A DNA stretch of 64,000 bases, taken from Pseudoalteromonas xiamenensis (GTDB lineage: Bacteria; Pseudomonadota; Gammaproteobacteria; Enterobacterales; Alteromonadaceae). The position numbers and the translations under genes were made by a program. Shown piece after piece: positions 63,711 to 64,000 of the stretch. Position 1 is the first letter of the stretch, and every line of letters begins with the position of its first letter. The stretch lies in NCBI RefSeq assembly GCF_042431545.1, contig NZ_JBHLYX010000001.1, one strand, 5' to 3'. Under the pieces are notes generated by a model. That model was not told the DNA's origin. It worked only from the letters and a program-made list of their open reading frames with translations, and ran no database searches.

Positions 63711-64000
63711 ATGATGTCGGAACATCGACTGGTTGCGGTGGATGAACAAGGGGTGAGCTTCAGTTATCGAGATTATAAGGATGAGGATAAGCGAAAAGTC
63801 ATGCAGCTAAGTCGAGACGAGTTTATTCGGCGGTATTTATTGCATGTATTGCCAAAAGGCTTGATGCGAATACGGCACTATGGCTTTTTAGCCAACGCGA
63901 GCTATAAACGAGTACAGCGCATAGTAAGGTCAATTGAACCAGAAGCCCAATCCTCACCCCAAAGAGAATTGCAACCACCGACGTTACCGTGTTGGACATG
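63711..64000 (+). mobile_element. IS91-family transposase remnant, 5'-truncated, runs off the window
   Basis: An open frame from ATG 63711 to the window end encodes the C-terminal part of an IS91-type (Y2 rolling-circle) transposase. The stretch VSFSYRDYKDEDKRKVMQL, the hallmark EFIRRYLLHVLPKG, and MRIRHYGFLAN match the family well. The catalytic N-terminal two-thirds, with the tyrosines, is missing because the preceding sequence is the intact transporter gene, so this is an inactive fragment. The final codons (LPCWTC) recall the zinc-type end of these proteins. The junction lies right at the transporter stop. Confidence 0.85.

Overview
The window looks like chromosome of a marine gammaproteobacterium of the order Alteromonadales, probably Pseudoalteromonas or a close relative. 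This rests on gene content recognised by eye (TonB-receptor operons with flavin halogenases, DUF3080 next to a MATE pump and riboflavin synthase, DUF2960, DUF3718, a GlyGly-CTERM protein), not on a database search.

Layout. (1) 1-2,490: end of etfA, a secreted single-haem protein and a GFA-fold zinc protein. (2) 2,613-11,344: a beta-glucan (laminarin-like) utilisation locus with a LacI regulator, a GPH symporter and a GH1 beta-glucosidase on the minus strand, diverging from a sugar MFS transporter, a GH3 lipoprotein and a secreted GH16 endoglucanase. (3) 12,053-19,866: a TonB-dependent receptor followed by halogenase, SapC, cupin and halogenase genes. It carries the same TGTAAGCGCTTACA-type LacI operators as region 2, so the two probably form one regulon. 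(4) 20,244-26,006: a TonB_C-like protein, an alanine/sodium symporter, a periplasmic binding protein, a small secreted protein and a Sec-exported RTX-repeat protein.

(5) 26,304-44,624: a defence island. dptF-dptG-dptH (phosphorothioate-dependent restriction) plus a DUF262/DUF1524 SspE/GmrSD-like nuclease run rightward. They converge on dndB-dndC-dndD-dndE (DNA phosphorothioation) running leftward, with a strong bidirectional terminator between them. Upstream of dndB are a phosphorothioation-associated methyltransferase, a 57-residue helix-turn-helix protein overlapping its start, and a cluster of small orphan genes. dndA is absent, so a housekeeping cysteine desulfurase presumably supplies sulfur. 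Two long palindromic elements lie in front of dndB and dptF.

(6) 44,683-64,000: mostly housekeeping. It holds a frameshifted PAS-GGDEF gene coupled to a MetE-like enzyme, DUF2960, BLUF, a secreted cyclophilin, threonine aldolase, two tandem tRNA-Val genes, DUF3080, MATE, riboflavin synthase, a CPXCG protein, fructosamine kinase, DUF445, DUF3718, paired amidohydrolases (one lacking its metal site), a lipoprotein gluzincin-like peptidase, a POT-like transporter, and the 5'-truncated C-terminal part of an IS91-type transposase at the right edge.

In the sugar locus, GH16 would cut polysaccharide outside the cell, the TonB receptor would import oligomers, GH3 and GH1 would release glucose, and the two MFS carriers would bring it into the cytoplasm. 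In the defence island, DndCDE would mark self DNA with sulfur, DndB would tune expression, and DptFGH plus the DUF262 nuclease would act on DNA according to that mark.
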